Origin: Marasmius tenuissimus
Taxonomy: Eukaryota; Basidiomycota; Agaricomycetes; Agaricales; Marasmiaceae
Assembly: GCA_029532415.1 (NCBI GenBank)
Contig: JAQOTA010000058.1
Span: 1,116,001-1,180,000, forward strand
Direction of reading: 5' to 3'
Length of the DNA: 64,000 bases
Part shown: piece by piece, positions 36,462 through 49,022 of the stretch
How positions within the stretch are numbered: position 1 is the first letter of the stretch
Layout: each line of letters starts with the position of its first letter
Program-made: the position numbers and the translations under genes
Notes under the pieces: generated by a model
Told to the model about the DNA's origin: nothing
Seen by the model: only the letters and a program-made list of their open reading frames with translations
Databases searched by the model: none

Positions 36462-38920
36462 TTATTTAAATAAATACAATAACGCAGACAATGCCACAAC
36501 TCCCAAGCTGGCGAGAATACCTGCTGTCCCGCTAGAATACCCTTCATCCAACCAGTCATCGGTGGTAGAGCCCGTAACCTTCCAATGATCCTTCTTAATC
36601 GCTCTTGTCATCCACCAGAATAGGGTGACCGGCCCCGGAAACGTTGCGATCAATTTGCTCTGACGCGTGTTTGCGACATGGTAGTAGGAATTACATTCCT
36701 TCCACACAGAGTCATCAAGACGGCCTTGAACCCAGTCGTTATAGTCCCCGCAAGCCTTGTCTGTGACTATTCGACTCCAGCTCAACCGCGTATCTTAAGA
36801 AGCGAAGTCAAAGTATGATACACACCTTCTACGGACCGAATCTTCCCCTCAAGTACTGGCTTTATTAAATGGATAGCCATCTGTATCTGTATCACGATAT
36901 CAGCATCTGAAACTGGGACCATTTAATGAAAAGATTAACCTGGCATTCCTCGCTAAAAATGACCGACGCATGGCCAGTTGCCACATTCGGGCCTGGAGTG
37001 AAGGTGAGCCGTAAGTCTCTGAAGAGCCTGGAAACGTGTAGTAAACGGTGTAGCATACCGAGAAGAACGAAAAGGTTGGGAAATTTGGGAACGGCGGACC
37101 CCAGATAAGCTGTGGCCCCTCCCTGCGAGCGGAAGTAATCGCTCATCATCAACCCATCGACTCCTTTAGCATTGAAGTTGGGTTCCTAAGGATGATGCCT
37201 TCATCAGCCCATTACAGTGAACATGAGGTGCGTCCAGGCCTACCACAGAGTACCCTGTTCCAAATATGATGACCTAGACGCGGGAATCTGGATCAGTAAG
37301 TATTCGAAAGACGTTTGGAAGAACCCACGTCGAGCGGAACAACATCTCCTGAACGTAACCGGAGCCCCTCTGGCACAACTGAGTCTATTGGTTCCCATTT
37401 CACCTCCACGTTGGGCTGACTCAGGGTCTTCAAGTAGTCTGGGTCGATAATCAATCTCTTGCACCCAGGGGCTATATCCCGCGCAGAGTTGAGCATAACT
37501 TGGCGACGCCGGCGAGGACTGGCCTGTTACTTACGATAATTAGGAATCATTGATTTCCTTATGTCTTTAGGAACATTCTTGGCAATATAACGCGTCAAAA
37601 ACTACTCAAGCAAGTCAATCAGCGCTGCAAGCTCGAAATAAAACTCATAGTTGCTTCTTACCTGTCTGACAATCGCGAGTAACCTCTTGTTGGACTTCCG
37701 GAAGATGAGATACACCAAATCGCTCTGGAGTCGATGTGATCAGGTTGATAGAAATGAAGGCCATTGACAGGACTGACTGATGCCATGAGCCAGCTTCGAT
37801 ACAATCTCATTACGCCGGGAATATAGGCAAAGGCCCATTGTAGGATGCGCGGGTACGATGGATTTCGCTGTATGAATAACAGACTAAGTTCACAAGCTCC
37901 CGATCCATAAAGGTATACACTAACCCTTGGTACAAACCACTGAGGGGTTCTGCAGAAGTTGACCACTTGCACTGAAGGGTCTGAAGCTATGACAGGAACA
38001 AATTGAGCACTGCAATAGAGCAATTCAGGTTTCCTCGGAAGCGGTAAACGGTCGACAAGCACACGCACGCTGAGCATCCATTCCCAATAACGCCAACTCG
38101 TTTCCCCTTCAGTTCGACGTCGTGTCTCCACCTTGCCGAGTGGAAAGCAATCCCTTTGAAGACCTCGGTTCCCGGAACGTCAGTTGGATACATCGGGCTC
38201 ATGAACCCCCCAATAGCATAAATCAAGACTTCCGAGATCATCTCGCTCTCCTTTCCCGTGGTTTCGTCATGCAGGGTAAGTGTGTATCGGCTGTTCTTGC
38301 TATCCCAAGAAGATTGAGTAACCGTGGTATTGAACACCGTATGCCGCTCGAGTTTGTATTTATCGAAGAGATGCTGCCAGTACGCTTGATTTCGGGTTGA
38401 GACACCAAATACGAAGACCAATTCGGGTTGAGTTCGGTTGACAGACTATACCAATGAGCAGGAACATCGACACCGCAGCCTTTCAGGGGTTATGAGCGTC
38501 GAATTGACTAGCAATTCGTGCTATACGCACCGGGATAAGTGTTGTCCTACTCAATGCGTCTTTATTAGAACTGCTCTCATAGCACAACACAGGTAACTGT
38601 ACGTACCCGCCATGTCCCTCCAGCTCTAGCAAAAAAAACATTCAGTGAACAGAAGTAGGATAGCAGAGAGGTGTCGACTCACGAGGAGGCTCTCTCATAT
38701 ATCTGCACGACGCGTCAGACAGGTTGGCAAGCCGCGCTAATCGAGCACACACCGTAAAATTCTCGAAACCGAGCTGTTTCCGAAGCGCTATTGCTGTAGA
38801 AATGCCAGCAAGTCTAAAACAGCGTCAATGGGTAAGTTAAACCCTTTTCAACGAAAATACCAACCCGGCACCGACTATCACAACTCGGGGACCATTCTTT
38901 TCACCGCCATTCTGTGCCAT
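36462..38920 (-). CDS. FAD-dependent Baeyer-Villiger-type monooxygenase with C-terminal TM anchor
   Basis: A flavin monooxygenase using FAD and NADPH to insert oxygen into ketones or hydroxylate substrates. The FAD Rossmann motif is [20 protein letters not shown], joined across an intron within it. The Baeyer-Villiger fingerprint FxGxxxHxxxW is met by [15 protein letters not shown]. The NADPH Rossmann motif is [12 protein letters not shown]. Further family blocks are [16 protein letters not shown] and [20 protein letters not shown]. The last exon ends in a single hydrophobic segment ([20 protein letters not shown]), which suggests tail-anchoring in a membrane. No pathway partners are nearby, so the substrate is open. 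About ten introns are required. Start [10 protein letters not shown] at 38920. Confidence 0.88.
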
Positions 38921-39310
38921 CGAGGTAGATACTCTCGTTCCGGGTGCAGTTAAGAACGAACGAGGGGAAGTTGGATAGGGTATGCACTATTCGAGATGTA
39001 ACTGGTTGAAATTATACCATGCTTGAAACGCATGTGAATACTTCAAGCTTCACAAATCTTCATCAGATGATCATCCGAGCAGGATGATTCCGACGGATAC
39101 GTTGACAGTCCGTTGGAGACGCCGGAATTAAAAATGGAGTGGAGCATTTCTCACGACATACTCTTGAGGAGGTAGGCAAACTGCGTGAACACGAAAGCAA
39201 AATGGATATCTGATGGTACAAGTCAACAACAGCAAAGGTATATGATTACGAGGTTAATGTCGATGAAGCAAGGAGGAGTAGGGTGGCACTGTCTGAAGGA
39301 GGAGAGGTCG
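38921..39310. other. intergenic, 390 bp
   Basis: The gap separates the 3' end of GID4 from the start of the monooxygenase, both on the minus strand. It should hold the monooxygenase promoter. I see no coding potential and no clear regulatory element. Confidence 0.5.
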
Positions 39311-40754
39311 CTAAGCGAACTCGAAGCTGGAGCTGGTACTCTCCGGTACATGGGTGAGAGAAAGTTGTTGATATCTGGTCTGCCGTCAGCTAGGGAAGCG
39401 AAAAAGAGACGATAGGTAGGACTCACGGCTCAGAATTTTGATGATAATAGAAACCACTCATGGTCGCGACTGGCGGAGGTTGTCGACGAGTAGCTGAAGT
39501 TGAGCGCCCTCGCCGACGAGCGCTAGAGTCTCGGCGTCGACGTGTGTAGTCTACCTTCGGCGGCGATGAGAGGGCGGCAGGATCCACTTCGCCGTGCTCA
39601 GGCGTCAAAGGCAATTCATGCTCGGGACCCTTGGAAGTCGAAGGGTTGAAATCGACACAGACATAATAGAAGCCTGCCATCAAAACAGCAACGTTTGATA
39701 TTGTCGTTTCGAGTCATCGAAGATACAACACTTACCAGCAAAGCTTGCACCACTAATATCCTGTACCCTATGATCGGGGACCAAAAACCGTTCTTTCCAT
39801 CTCATGAATACAGCACCTCGATCCCTGTCGCACATCGTCAAATTTGGTTTCTGCAGGTCGTTCTTGACGTGTCGGAATGCCGGGAAACGAGACCAATGAA
39901 CAAGATCCTCCTGCTCAGTAGCGCCCCAGCTTTCCGTCATGAACCCATACCGGCTCCCTATTATCTCTGCATCGAAATAGGTGGTCAATTCCGGCCAATC
40001 CTGTGTCAGACCACAGATCCGCAGATACCCGCAAAGGAATGAAGATGCAAAGTCGACGTCCTACAGCAATCTGAGAATTGATGTGGGGCGGAAATGAAAT
40101 CTCGATTACGCACCACGATCGTGACATTGACCTCGTAACTATTCCTTCCACTCTTCTGAGTTCCCTGGAATGTTGCTCCGGGATATAGACAGTGATGCCC
40201 TTGAGAGCGAACGCGCAGATGGGTGATGTCCGTGAGAGGACTCGGAGAAAGATATGCCCGATTGTTCCTCCGTTGATAGGTGGCGGTCGAGGACAAAGAT
40301 GGCACTGGTGGCTGGGAAACGATTGGGTGGGCTGTGACGTTCACGTTGACCGAGGGCAATGATGGCCGAGCGCTATACGAGGACGGAATGGGGTCTCTCT
40401 CGCGATATAGGGCATCAGATTGAGATGGAAATTCAATGTTGGATGATATGGGGGCTATCGCGACGTTGGCCTCGAATGTGCGCCTTGTTGTGCTATCACG
40501 CGGGGGATACTCTCCGTATTGCGGGGTCGTCCGAGGTTCGGCATCAACGACAGCATTCTGCTGGACGAGTGGGGATCGTTGCGGAGTTCGGGAGTGGTTT
40601 TGGTTTTGGCAGCCAGCACAGAGAATGGCTTCTGCTGCTGGAACAAAAGCGCCAGCGCCGTGGTCGATAGAACGGTGACACTGAGCACATTGCTTGACTT
40701 GTGCTAGTAAGTTTCGGGTGGAGGAACTTCACCGAGGGTGTACTCTGAGGGCAT
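39311..40754 (-). CDS. GID4: GID/CTLH E3 ligase substrate receptor Gid4 (Vid24)
   Basis: Gid4 recognises N-terminal proline degrons on gluconeogenic enzymes for the GID ubiquitin ligase. The beta-barrel is clear: CLYPGATFQGTQKSGRNSYE, then DVDFASSFLCGYLRICGLTQ, LTTYFDAEIIGSRYGFMTES, AVFMRWKERFLVPDHRVQDI and SGASFAGFYYVCVDFN. The closing strands MSGFYYHQNSEP and YQQLSLTHVPES are joined across an intron near 39376-39430, so the last exon is short and ends EFA. The first exons are uncertain. The frame runs upstream of 40359 without ATG and includes CAQC and CAGC cysteine pairs; the nearest ATG is 40754 (MPSEYTLGE), which needs an intron of about 47 nt with a weak donor. A Ser/Pro-rich insert separates the last strands. 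Confidence 0.88.
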
Positions 40755-40778
40755 GTCGGAGAATTTGGGGGATGAGGG

Positions 40779-40798
40779 GAAGAGAAGAGAAGAGAAGA
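40779..40798. repeat. GAAGA x4 microsatellite
   Basis: Four copies of GAAGA (TCTTC on the coding strand of GID4) lie 25 nt upstream of its probable start. Such pyrimidine tracts are common in fungal 5' leaders. Confidence 0.65.
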
Positions 40799-42202
40799 AG
40801 CTTGAGCTGCTGGTTTTGTGTACGAAGGTTGAGGTTGCAGGCTGAGGCTAGGCTAGAGCGGGAATGCAAGGTTCACGTGAACACTTCTGCCGCTCAGCAT
40901 CCCTGCAGGGCAAACTCGGCTCGGAATTTGCCAGGCCCCCCTTCCTAAATTCATAACCACTATGTTCTTCTCGATTCACTCAGATCTTATTGACTTGTCT
41001 TCTCAACCCGGCCGCTGTGGATAGCCCTCAGAAAGCCCCTCCTCCTGCACGGGAAGCGCTGGGATGGGCTGTGCGAAAAACACCCGCAGGAATCCTGTGC
41101 TCGCCGTTGACCTATTCTATATCATAATTCAGGTGGCGTCTATGATTCTGAATACATTGGTCCCCAATCATCACATCATCAAAACCTCTCTTCTTTTGCT
41201 GTTATGGCCGATGTTTCCTGTGTTTGACTTGATGAACTTTCAGCTGCTCTGGAAATCTGATGTTTGCGTTCCTGCAACCCCTGGCCTGCGATCTTTGGTC
41301 TTTAATTCATTCATTCACTCCACCTGAAGCCAATCTCCGGCGGAAGATAAGGGTACAGCAATGTGGCGGTTCTCTCCGGGTCTTTGCATTACCCTCCTGC
41401 CAGACTACTTATGGGCACTGTGCAGGTTACAGGAACGGGACGCCCCGAAGCAGCCAGCGGCAATGTCGCGATCGAGTCGAAGTATGCCGTTCAGAAATCG
41501 GAATCCGTTCGGATGAATCACCGAGTCACCGACGTGTCGTTCGCTGTGTCGGGTCTACCCGTCTAGACAGAGTCCGAGTCTCCCCATTGCCCGTCGAGAT
41601 CAACAGCAATGCTCAGGACCCTCTATCCGTGAAATGTTCCATCCAGTTCTCGACCTGCCTCGACGCCTCGACTTGTCGTCAACGTACGTGTTCCTCAGGA
41701 CCTGGTCTACTCGCGTGCCTTCGAGCTCGATGCTCATCTGCCGAGGTCTTGCGTCTCCCGGAAGCGGGAAAACATCTATTTTCTCAGTTGCGATGATGTG
41801 TAACAAATTAACTTAGCTTGTCGGTGATTGCAATCTAACGACTTTGAGATGCTCACTCCACGCATATCAATTAGTGATGTAGCGTACCAGGTATTCTTTG
41901 CTTTGAAACCGAGGTGAAATCGTCTTCTTTACCTGGCTTTCCCCAGAATCTATGTATTCCATGGCGTCATATCACAAGGGTCGTCGCCTCTTCATTAAGG
42001 CTGGCAGCTCGAATTATTCACCCACTCGGTGTTCCCGCCTAGGGCGTGGACCCTGTCCGTATCTGCTTCTCAAGCCCTCTCTCAGTCCCATGAGATTCGT
42101 CGGTGATTCCAAAAAAGTCCGAATCCACATCGATTGTCGTAGCCATTCTCGGATCCATGTATCCGTGGTCTATCATGTAAGAGTATCATCAAAAAACAGT
42201 AT

Positions 42203-42281
42203 AAGTGGGTAGCGTGTGTACGGTATGGGTAGCGTATGTGAGCGATGCGTATGGTATGTGAGTGGTGTATAGTATATAATG
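42203..42281. repeat. degenerate GTATG/GGGTAGCG repeat
   Basis: An imperfect repeat of units such as GTGGGTAGCGT, TATGGGTAGCGT and GTATGTGAG runs for about 80 bp just 3' of the MFS stop codon. It is probably in the 3' untranslated region. Confidence 0.5.
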
Positions 42282-42303
42282 CGAAGTGGATCGATCGTCG
42301 CGC

Positions 42304-45284
42304 CTAAGCTTTACCATTCTGCTTTCCATCCTCGGACAACGTCTGTTTTTCTTCCTTCGATTCCACCTGGTCTCCTTGCGCCGTATTCGTATCGGATGGT
42401 ACCTCGCCTGGTCTCGGGCTTGCGGGCGCCCCCTTTGCCTCGTTTTCTTCCACTGTCGCCTCTTCTGCCTTACCTCCTTTCTCAACATCATTTCCACGCA
42501 CAATAGTGCGTTCGAGAGTGTATCGACGTATGAAAAGAGCTAATCGCGTCCATCAGCATTGGAGGTGAAGAAGAGATGCTCTAGCTCTGGAACACGCACA
42601 CATCAAGAATCCCACACCTATGATCGGAGTAGCGACGATCCATATCGTACTAATTGACGAAGCATACGCCTGTATGATCTCTCCTCTCACGGTCGCATCC
42701 TTCGCATACCATATGAAGTCAGCGACCCGAGACACACAACTAGTTCAAAGGGCTTACCGCGATATTTTTTAGCTGCCTGACGCTCTGACTGAGGTTGGCA
42801 CTCGAAGTGTCGATCGGGACGTTTTGCATCTTGTTCAGTTTATTCTTCAGGGTCTATTAATGCAGATTCAGAAAGTCTGTGGGGTTGAAGGAAAGGACGT
42901 CAACCTACGCTTGACCAGATAGCCTGCCCGATTGCAATTCCTACGGTTCCGCCCAGTGTTCTAATTCAAAGTCAGCGATTGAGGTTCATATGGGTCACGA
43001 CGCCACGGTCGTACCGAATAAAGCCAAAAGCGCCAGTACTGGTAGCCATATCTTTTAGAGGCATAGCAGCTTGGAGTCCAATGAGCGGGGTCTGCTCCAA
43101 AGGTCAGTCAAACCGGAAATCGGCAGGATTTTGGAAAACGAACTTGGAAAAGTGCTCCGATCCCGAGTGCCGCGATCAGAGGAAGCACGAGTTGTTCCGC
43201 GCTGCAGCACAACCAAGTCAGAAATCCAACCTCCCAGAAGGAAAACCCAAAGCAATGCGTACAGACTGGAATGACTATCCAGCATTGTCATCAAACCATA
43301 ACCGAGAGTGAAGATTGCCCATGAGATCCACATGACGATCCTGTATTCCTTAAACCTCGAAACAATGATGCCGGAGATTGCGGAGACAACCGCGCCTCCG
43401 AGGGAGAAAGGAAGCATCCTGTTCATGTATACATCAACGCCTTCGCCTCGTTGTACAGAGCCATAGATACGTACTTGACACCAGCACCGGTTGCCGAGGC
43501 TCCCAGCACCTGGTAATAGAGCGGAAGGTAGTATGCCCCTACGAAAAAGCAGATCCCGTGGAAGAAGGTTGTGATAAGGATAATTGAGGTGGTACGGGTC
43601 TGCACATGGGTCAGAACCAGCATATCATGAAGCTGGTGGGAACCTCGTACCCTAAACAGCCTCGCAGGTACGATCGCAGAGCGAGTGGTGGTCGCCTCGT
43701 GGAAACCAGCAGCAACTAGCAGTACTCCTCCAATGCAAAGGAGAGCAATCGTCTTCGCATCTCGCCCTGGAAAAAAAAAGGCGACAAAATCATCATGAGG
43801 TTGCATCACCAGGATGATACTCATGGACATACATTCCGTTTCACTGAAATTGAATCCGAGGAGTAGGCAAACCACACCGACGATTATCAAAGAAAGCCCA
43901 ACGAAGTCGAATTCGCCGGCGTGCTCTCTCAGACTCTTGCGTGGTGTAGGGTTCAGGTTCAAGAAGATGAACAGAATGACCATGGCCACTCCGCCAGTGG
44001 GGCTTTGAGCAGTCAGTCCCATGCACAATAATGGACCACACTGCACTCACAGATTGATCCAAAAACACCTAGAAGACGTGATCAGTTTCGGGAAAAATTG
44101 CGTACACGATAGACATACCATCGCCAGGATACATGATCCGTGAATGCCTGAAGAGGTTTCGTCAGAACGGTGGAGTGGAAATATTCGACTGTTTGGTTCA
44201 ACTTACCCCACCAAGTAAGGGCCCAACCACACTACATGGGCACAGAGTGTGAGTTGCGAGGTAACGATGAGTTAAGTATTCCGTGCGGGATTACCTAGCG
44301 ATTCCCCAAGTAGCTCCAATAAGTCCACCATATTTACCTCGTCTTGCATGGTTTGTCAGAACGAAAACATACGCGGGGTATCGATCGGATTACTCACTCG
44401 TGAAGTGGAACAATATCACTGATTGTGATGTTAACCTGGGAAAGCGGGGAAACGGTTAGCATGGATCTTCAAGCTTCATTTTTGGCAACGGGTAAATGGG
44501 AAAATCCCGTCCGTTTAGGTGCACGTACGAGTTGAATGATGCCACCGCCACCAATGCCTTGGACGGCACGACAAATGATCAGCCAGGTCAGAGTTTGCGC
44601 AGCACCACACAATGCGGATCCGATCTGTAAGAGTCAAAAGGTTAGTGTTCAACGTGAACTTGATGATCGCGAGACGTTGGTACCAAAAACACCAGGATGC
44701 AGCTGTATAATATCGGCTTCCGGCCTGATTCCCGCGTGTTACTAAGAGATTCGGAAGGCTAGGCAACGAATGGCGTACCAATAATGTCGGAAAGCTTGCC
44801 ATACAACGGAGACAGAGTAGCTGCAGCTAGGAGATACGCGCTGAAAATCCGTTTTGCCGTCAGACTTGAGTGCGGCGTGAATACAGGGTCGGATGTTACG
44901 CACCTGCCCACCCAACTGTAATTGCTTCCCTCACCAAGGTCACTAACTATTGTCGGGAGTGCAGTCGCGACTATGGTCTACGAGTCCACGTGTGTTAGAT
45001 ATAGTAGGTCCAATTGATGACGGTGTACTTACTTGGTCAATAGCCGCCAGAAATATACAGCACATGAATCCCAGAAAGACCTATATGCCTATGTGTCAGT
45101 GAACAGGACCCAAAGAGACCATAAGCTCGACAGTTCTTACCAGAGTAAGACGATTCTTTGGCAATACATGCGTTTCGTTTGCCTTCCATGACTCTCCTGG
45201 TTTCGCTTTGGCCGATGTAGCTGTTGCTGCTTGTTGCTCCTGGCCATCTGTGGATATTTTCTCGGGCTGGATTTGACTGGACAT
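42304..45284 (-). CDS. MFS drug:proton antiporter, DHA2-type (14 TM)
   Basis: A major facilitator exporter of the DHA2 class. The hydrophilic N-terminus (MSSQIQPEKISTDGQEQQ) leads to the first TM and CCIFLAAIDQTIVATALPTI, the classical motif of these exporters. Following are WVGSAYLLAAATLSPLYGKL, RGKYGGLIGATWGIA with VGP LLGG (motif C area), then PTGGVAMVILFIFLNLN, VGLSLIIVGVVCLLLGFNFS and TTFFHGICFFVGAYYLPLYY. The C-terminal block includes ATPIIGVGFLMCACSRAR, and the tail is long and acidic (EKGGKAEEATVEENEAKG). The hydrophobic pattern suits 14 TMs. Substrate unknown: such proteins export toxins, drugs or amino acids. At least ten introns are required. Start ATG 45284. Confidence 0.9.
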
Positions 45285-46385
45285 GGTTGAGGACAAGCGA
45301 GATGGGCCGCTCGATGATGCACGTCAAGTGTTGAGAGGTCAGTCCCAGTCTTAGTCACGAAAGTTGAGCTGAGGGGAACATATAGTGCAAATTTAGATCA
45401 TAAGGGACGTCGAATTTTGCCTGCCGAGTATGCCGCTATGGTTTCCCACAATCCGGATGATTATGTGTGAAAGCTTACGGGTTTCTCACCGAGACTGCAT
45501 TGTACGGGCGCTTGCTCTCTCCTGCTAACAAGTCTGCACAGGTGCAGTACGTGCCATGGCTCATAGGGCATATTACTGGGACAGACACCGTAGTAGCTTT
45601 CACCTCATTACTTTCGCAGTATACAGGATCAGAATCAGAATGGGTAGGAGAAGAGCAAACGATCACGATTTCAAGCAAATATCTTCCAATGGCATGCGCA
45701 ATAGATCGAGCCGCTTGCTTTTGACCGTGACGCGTACTTGCCTCCCGTTGGGTGCATCCCTCGATTACGATGATGCGGACGCTTAGAAGGCCTCGGGAAT
45801 GATCAATGTCATATGTCAAGCTCCTCATGCGAAGGTGGAGGAATAGAAAAGTTAATGAAAGGTACAGTTCTGATTTGATTCTGATGCCAGAATCCACGGT
45901 CGATCGTTTGCTGGTGAATGTGAGGATGGATATTCGTCTGAAGTACTGTATTACTCCCAGCTCGTGTTCCTGAAATTACTGCTTAGATCTGCACGACGAG
46001 GAAGGGATTGCGCTGAGGTGTCAAGTGTCGCGATTCGGGGAAGTAGTTAGGAAGTCCAGAAAGACCGAACTTTTGGTGGTGAGTTCAGAGGAGTTGAGCG
46101 AGATTCTGGACTCAAGATTCACTTTTAAGCAAATGAAGGTACATTCTCAACGTAAAGAATGTCCTGAGTCGTTGAAAAAACTTGTAACTTGCACAGCGGC
46201 AGCTGCACTACAGGCTGTAGATCAGAGGCTTGTCAAAGTCGGTTCCGGAGAAAAATTGCTATTTTTGTGCAGTTTTGGTTGAAAACAGTGCCAAATCACT
46301 GCCAAAGCGTGACTCGAGTCTTATCTAATAATCTTCCATCTCTCTCTTTTCCTTTCATTCAACTCTTTTTCCATAGACCTCCATA
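45285..46385. other. intergenic stretch, 1.1 kb, divergent promoter region
   Basis: It separates the MFS exporter (minus) and RAN (plus). An open frame on the minus strand at 45475-45897 has no family match and no splice partners, and I do not call it. The last 60 bp before the RAN ATG are pyrimidine-rich (TCTCTCTTTTCC), typical for a highly expressed fungal gene leader. Confidence 0.5.
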
Positions 46386-47466
46386 ATGTCTGAAGCAACT
46401 CAACAGACCATCCCTACATTCAAGCTCGTTCTCGGTGCGCTGATTCAATTGTTTTAAACCCGTTAAACGGTCTCTGACGCGACTACTTTCTCTTCGTGTC
46501 TCATCGATCTTCAAATTTTCTTTGTGCAACAATTTTCCTCTCGATGCAAACATGCTCTTCTTCGCTCAGTCGGTGATGGTGGAACTGGAAAGACCACTTT
46601 CGTCAAGGTAGACCACGAAGCGATTTTTTTCTCTTCTGATCGCGTACTGATCTCGCCACCCCCCAGCGCCACTTGACCGGTGAATTCGAAAAGAAATACA
46701 TCGGTGAGATTACTCATCGCCTGGAAATCCACGAATGAAGATGTATCTAAACCAAACTACCAGCCACCCTCGGTGTTGAAGTTCACCCTCTCACCTTCTC
46801 GACCAACTTTGGTACCATCTGCTTCAACGTCTGGGATACCGCTGGTCAGGAGAAGTTTGGTGGACTCCGGGATGGATACTATATTCAGGGACAGTGCGGT
46901 ATCATCATGTTTGATGTTACATCGCGGATTACCTACAAGAACGTCCCCAACTGGCATCGTGATTTGGAGCGAGTTTGTGAAAACATCCCGATCGTCCTTT
47001 GTGGTAACAAGGTTGATGTCAAAGTGCGTTCATCTCTATCTATCCATCGCGAGTTCCGTCTGATCAGATTCTTTTTCTTTGTTTTGTAGGAGAGAAAAGT
47101 GAAGACCGGCGCCGTCACCTTCCACAGAAAAAAGAACCTTCAGTATTTCGAGATCTCCGCTAAATCCAACTACAACTTCGAGAAGCCGTTCTTGTGGCTC
47201 GCGAGGAAGTTGGTTGGGTACGTGTTTTCAAGTTAATGGACATCAGACAAGCGCTCATTCTCGAAATCAGTAACCCCACCCTTGAGTTCGTCGCCGCCCC
47301 CGCCCTGGCGCCAGCAGAAGTTGCCGTCGATGCTGCTCTCATGGAGCAGTACAACCGGGAGTTGCAACAGGTATGTTCTTTGACTTACTTTTAAAAGATT
47401 CAACATACTCACACGACCCGCTAGGCTGAGGCTGTTCCCCTCCCTGAGGAGGACGACGATCTTTAG
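46386..47466 (+). CDS. RAN: Ran GTPase (Gsp1/Spi1)
   Basis: Ran drives nuclear import and export and spindle and envelope assembly. The P-loop [20 protein letters not shown] is split by a 134-nt intron after KLVL. Further motifs are [12 protein letters not shown] (switch I), [17 protein letters not shown] (switch II), [11 protein letters not shown] and [20 protein letters not shown]. The acidic C-terminus reads [11 protein letters not shown], as expected. After joining about six introns the protein is close to 214 aa, the normal length. The first intron is longer than its neighbours and lies near the start, which is common in highly expressed genes. Confidence 0.97.
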
Positions 47467-47849
47467 GCCGCTTTGCCACCTGCGTGTATTCTTCCGCCGG
47501 CTCCATAACCCTTCCCTATCGATACGAACAAATGCACGACCCCTCCCTTACATACAATGTACCGTTCTCCGCTAGAACATAGCGTTTGTCCATCACACTG
47601 AGTACTAATATCATCTTATCCCAATTGTATATGTACAGCTTGGTGTGTCTGGAAGTGACTCTGGAGACATCCGTTCCTTAAAAACTACTTTTGGATTTTC
47701 CTGGTTATGATACAACCCTCGGAATGAGGAACAACAGCAACGAGTATGGTGGTACACAGGTGGTGGGAGAAGAACACCGGTACATATCAGCAGAAACGGT
47801 CGCTGTAAGGAGAGCATTGAGACTGCGTTCACAAAAGAGTTAAAGCGGC
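47467..47849. other. intergenic, 383 bp between convergent genes
   Basis: RAN and FRG1 end toward each other here. The stretch should hold both 3' untranslated regions. I see no gene; AT-rich runs could act in 3' end formation. Confidence 0.5.
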
Positions 47850-48856
47850 CTACCTTTTGAGCTTACTTCGCCGGTCCAATAATGCTTCTGCAAGTCGACC
47901 TTCTTTTCGGGCTCGTTTCAACTGTTGTATAACCGTCAGTACCGAAATCTGTTTTCCCGCAGGAAACAATTCCCTCACCTCTTTCTTGTCGTCCTTTGAG
48001 ACGATACTCCGTCCCGCCCCCCAAGCTTGGTGGAGATGACTGTGAAGCTACGTGAGAAGAGCGGCGGCACAAGCACAGGAAGAATGGGACTGACTTGGTA
48101 CCAACTTCATCTATCTTGGTAGGAGCACTCGTTCCCTCTTGTTTCTTCTTCTGTTCTTCGGTAGCCTCTTTCTTGTATTTATACTGAACCTTCACCCAGA
48201 ACCGCTCTCCGAAACCAACTTCCTCACTGTCACCTCTTAGTTGCAGCGAGCCTCCAGCGACTTCATCCAAACCGAGGTACTTCTCGTATATGTTCTGGAA
48301 GGCGACCATTCCGTCAGGCATGATGATTGGGGTCCATTCCTCTTGTGGTCCTCGTGCATCTCTGTCGGCAGAGACTATCCCGTGCGCGTCGCAAGATAAG
48401 AATTTGCCTTCGCCAGTCCCTGATCTTATGTTAATAGTGGGAGACCCGGCAACTCTTGTAGTCACCCATACCTATGAGAGTAAATGCGTGAGGGTTTGCT
48501 GACAGCGTCCAGGATTGAACACGCACCTGAGCTACATCCGCCGGTGTACGCTCGAGCAACTTGGGCGGCTCCTCAGAGTCCTCGGTTTTGTCTTTGTCAA
48601 GCGAATGAATCATTACACGATTTGTTGTTGAATTGAAGTTAATGGATATTGGGGCAGGATCAGAGGGATGGATAATGAAGGTAGGGCCGCGAATTTCGTC
48701 TGGATTCTCGGGCAATACCCATGTCTCGGGGTCCATGTTATCCTCCTTGCGCCGCGAGCTGCTTCTGCCTCTGTCATCTCCATCTTCTCTTTTCCGCTTT
48801 TTCTTGGTCTTTTCCCCTTTGAACTTGAGTTTCGACGAGCGAACCTTCTCGGACAT
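47850..48856 (-). CDS. FRG1: FRG1-family protein
   Basis: FRG1 is a nuclear actin-bundling and RNA-related protein, found with the spliceosome in animals. The N-terminus is Lys/Arg-rich (KLKFKGEKTKKKRKREDGDD), a likely nuclear signal. The core fascin-like beta-trefoil is seen in GEGKFLSCDAHGIVSADRDA, GPQEEWTPIIMPDGMVAFQN and IYEKYLGLDEVAGGSLQLRG, matching the family. The end LKRARKEGRLAEALLDRRSK is the conserved C-terminal helix. Introns after TPADVAQ and KIDEVGT have good borders. Start ATG 48856, 166 bp from RPL26 on the other strand. Confidence 0.88.
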
Positions 48857-49022
48857 GGATGATGGATGACGGTGGATGACCGAGGTCGACTTTCAAGCGC
48901 CCAAGCGGGCTACCTTCCCGTTTTGGACGAACACGCCGGCGGAGTCTTCTCACGGCTATCATCAAGAAAACTAACCTCCTCAAGCCCTCGTCAACGTCCA
49001 TCCTCAAGACACCCCGACAAAA

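Larger units (their letters stand above)
40755..42303. other. intergenic stretch, 1.5 kb
   Basis: Between GID4 and the MFS exporter, both on the minus strand, I see no gene. The open frames here have odd composition and no joinable exons. It holds the GID4 promoter and leader, and the 3' end of the exporter with a degenerate GT-rich repeat. Confidence 0.5.

Noticed and set aside
41064..41816. Possible small genes between GID4 and the MFS exporter
   Set aside because: Frames are short, in several phases and with hydrophobic or random composition; no plausible joined product.
36462..45284. Biosynthetic gene cluster (monooxygenase plus MFS exporter)
   Set aside because: No core synthase, terpene cyclase or transcription factor nearby, and the genes between them are housekeeping (GID4).
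45475..45897. 140-codon minus-strand frame between MFS and RAN
   Set aside because: No similarity, no intron pattern, no signal or domain; likely non-coding promoter sequence.
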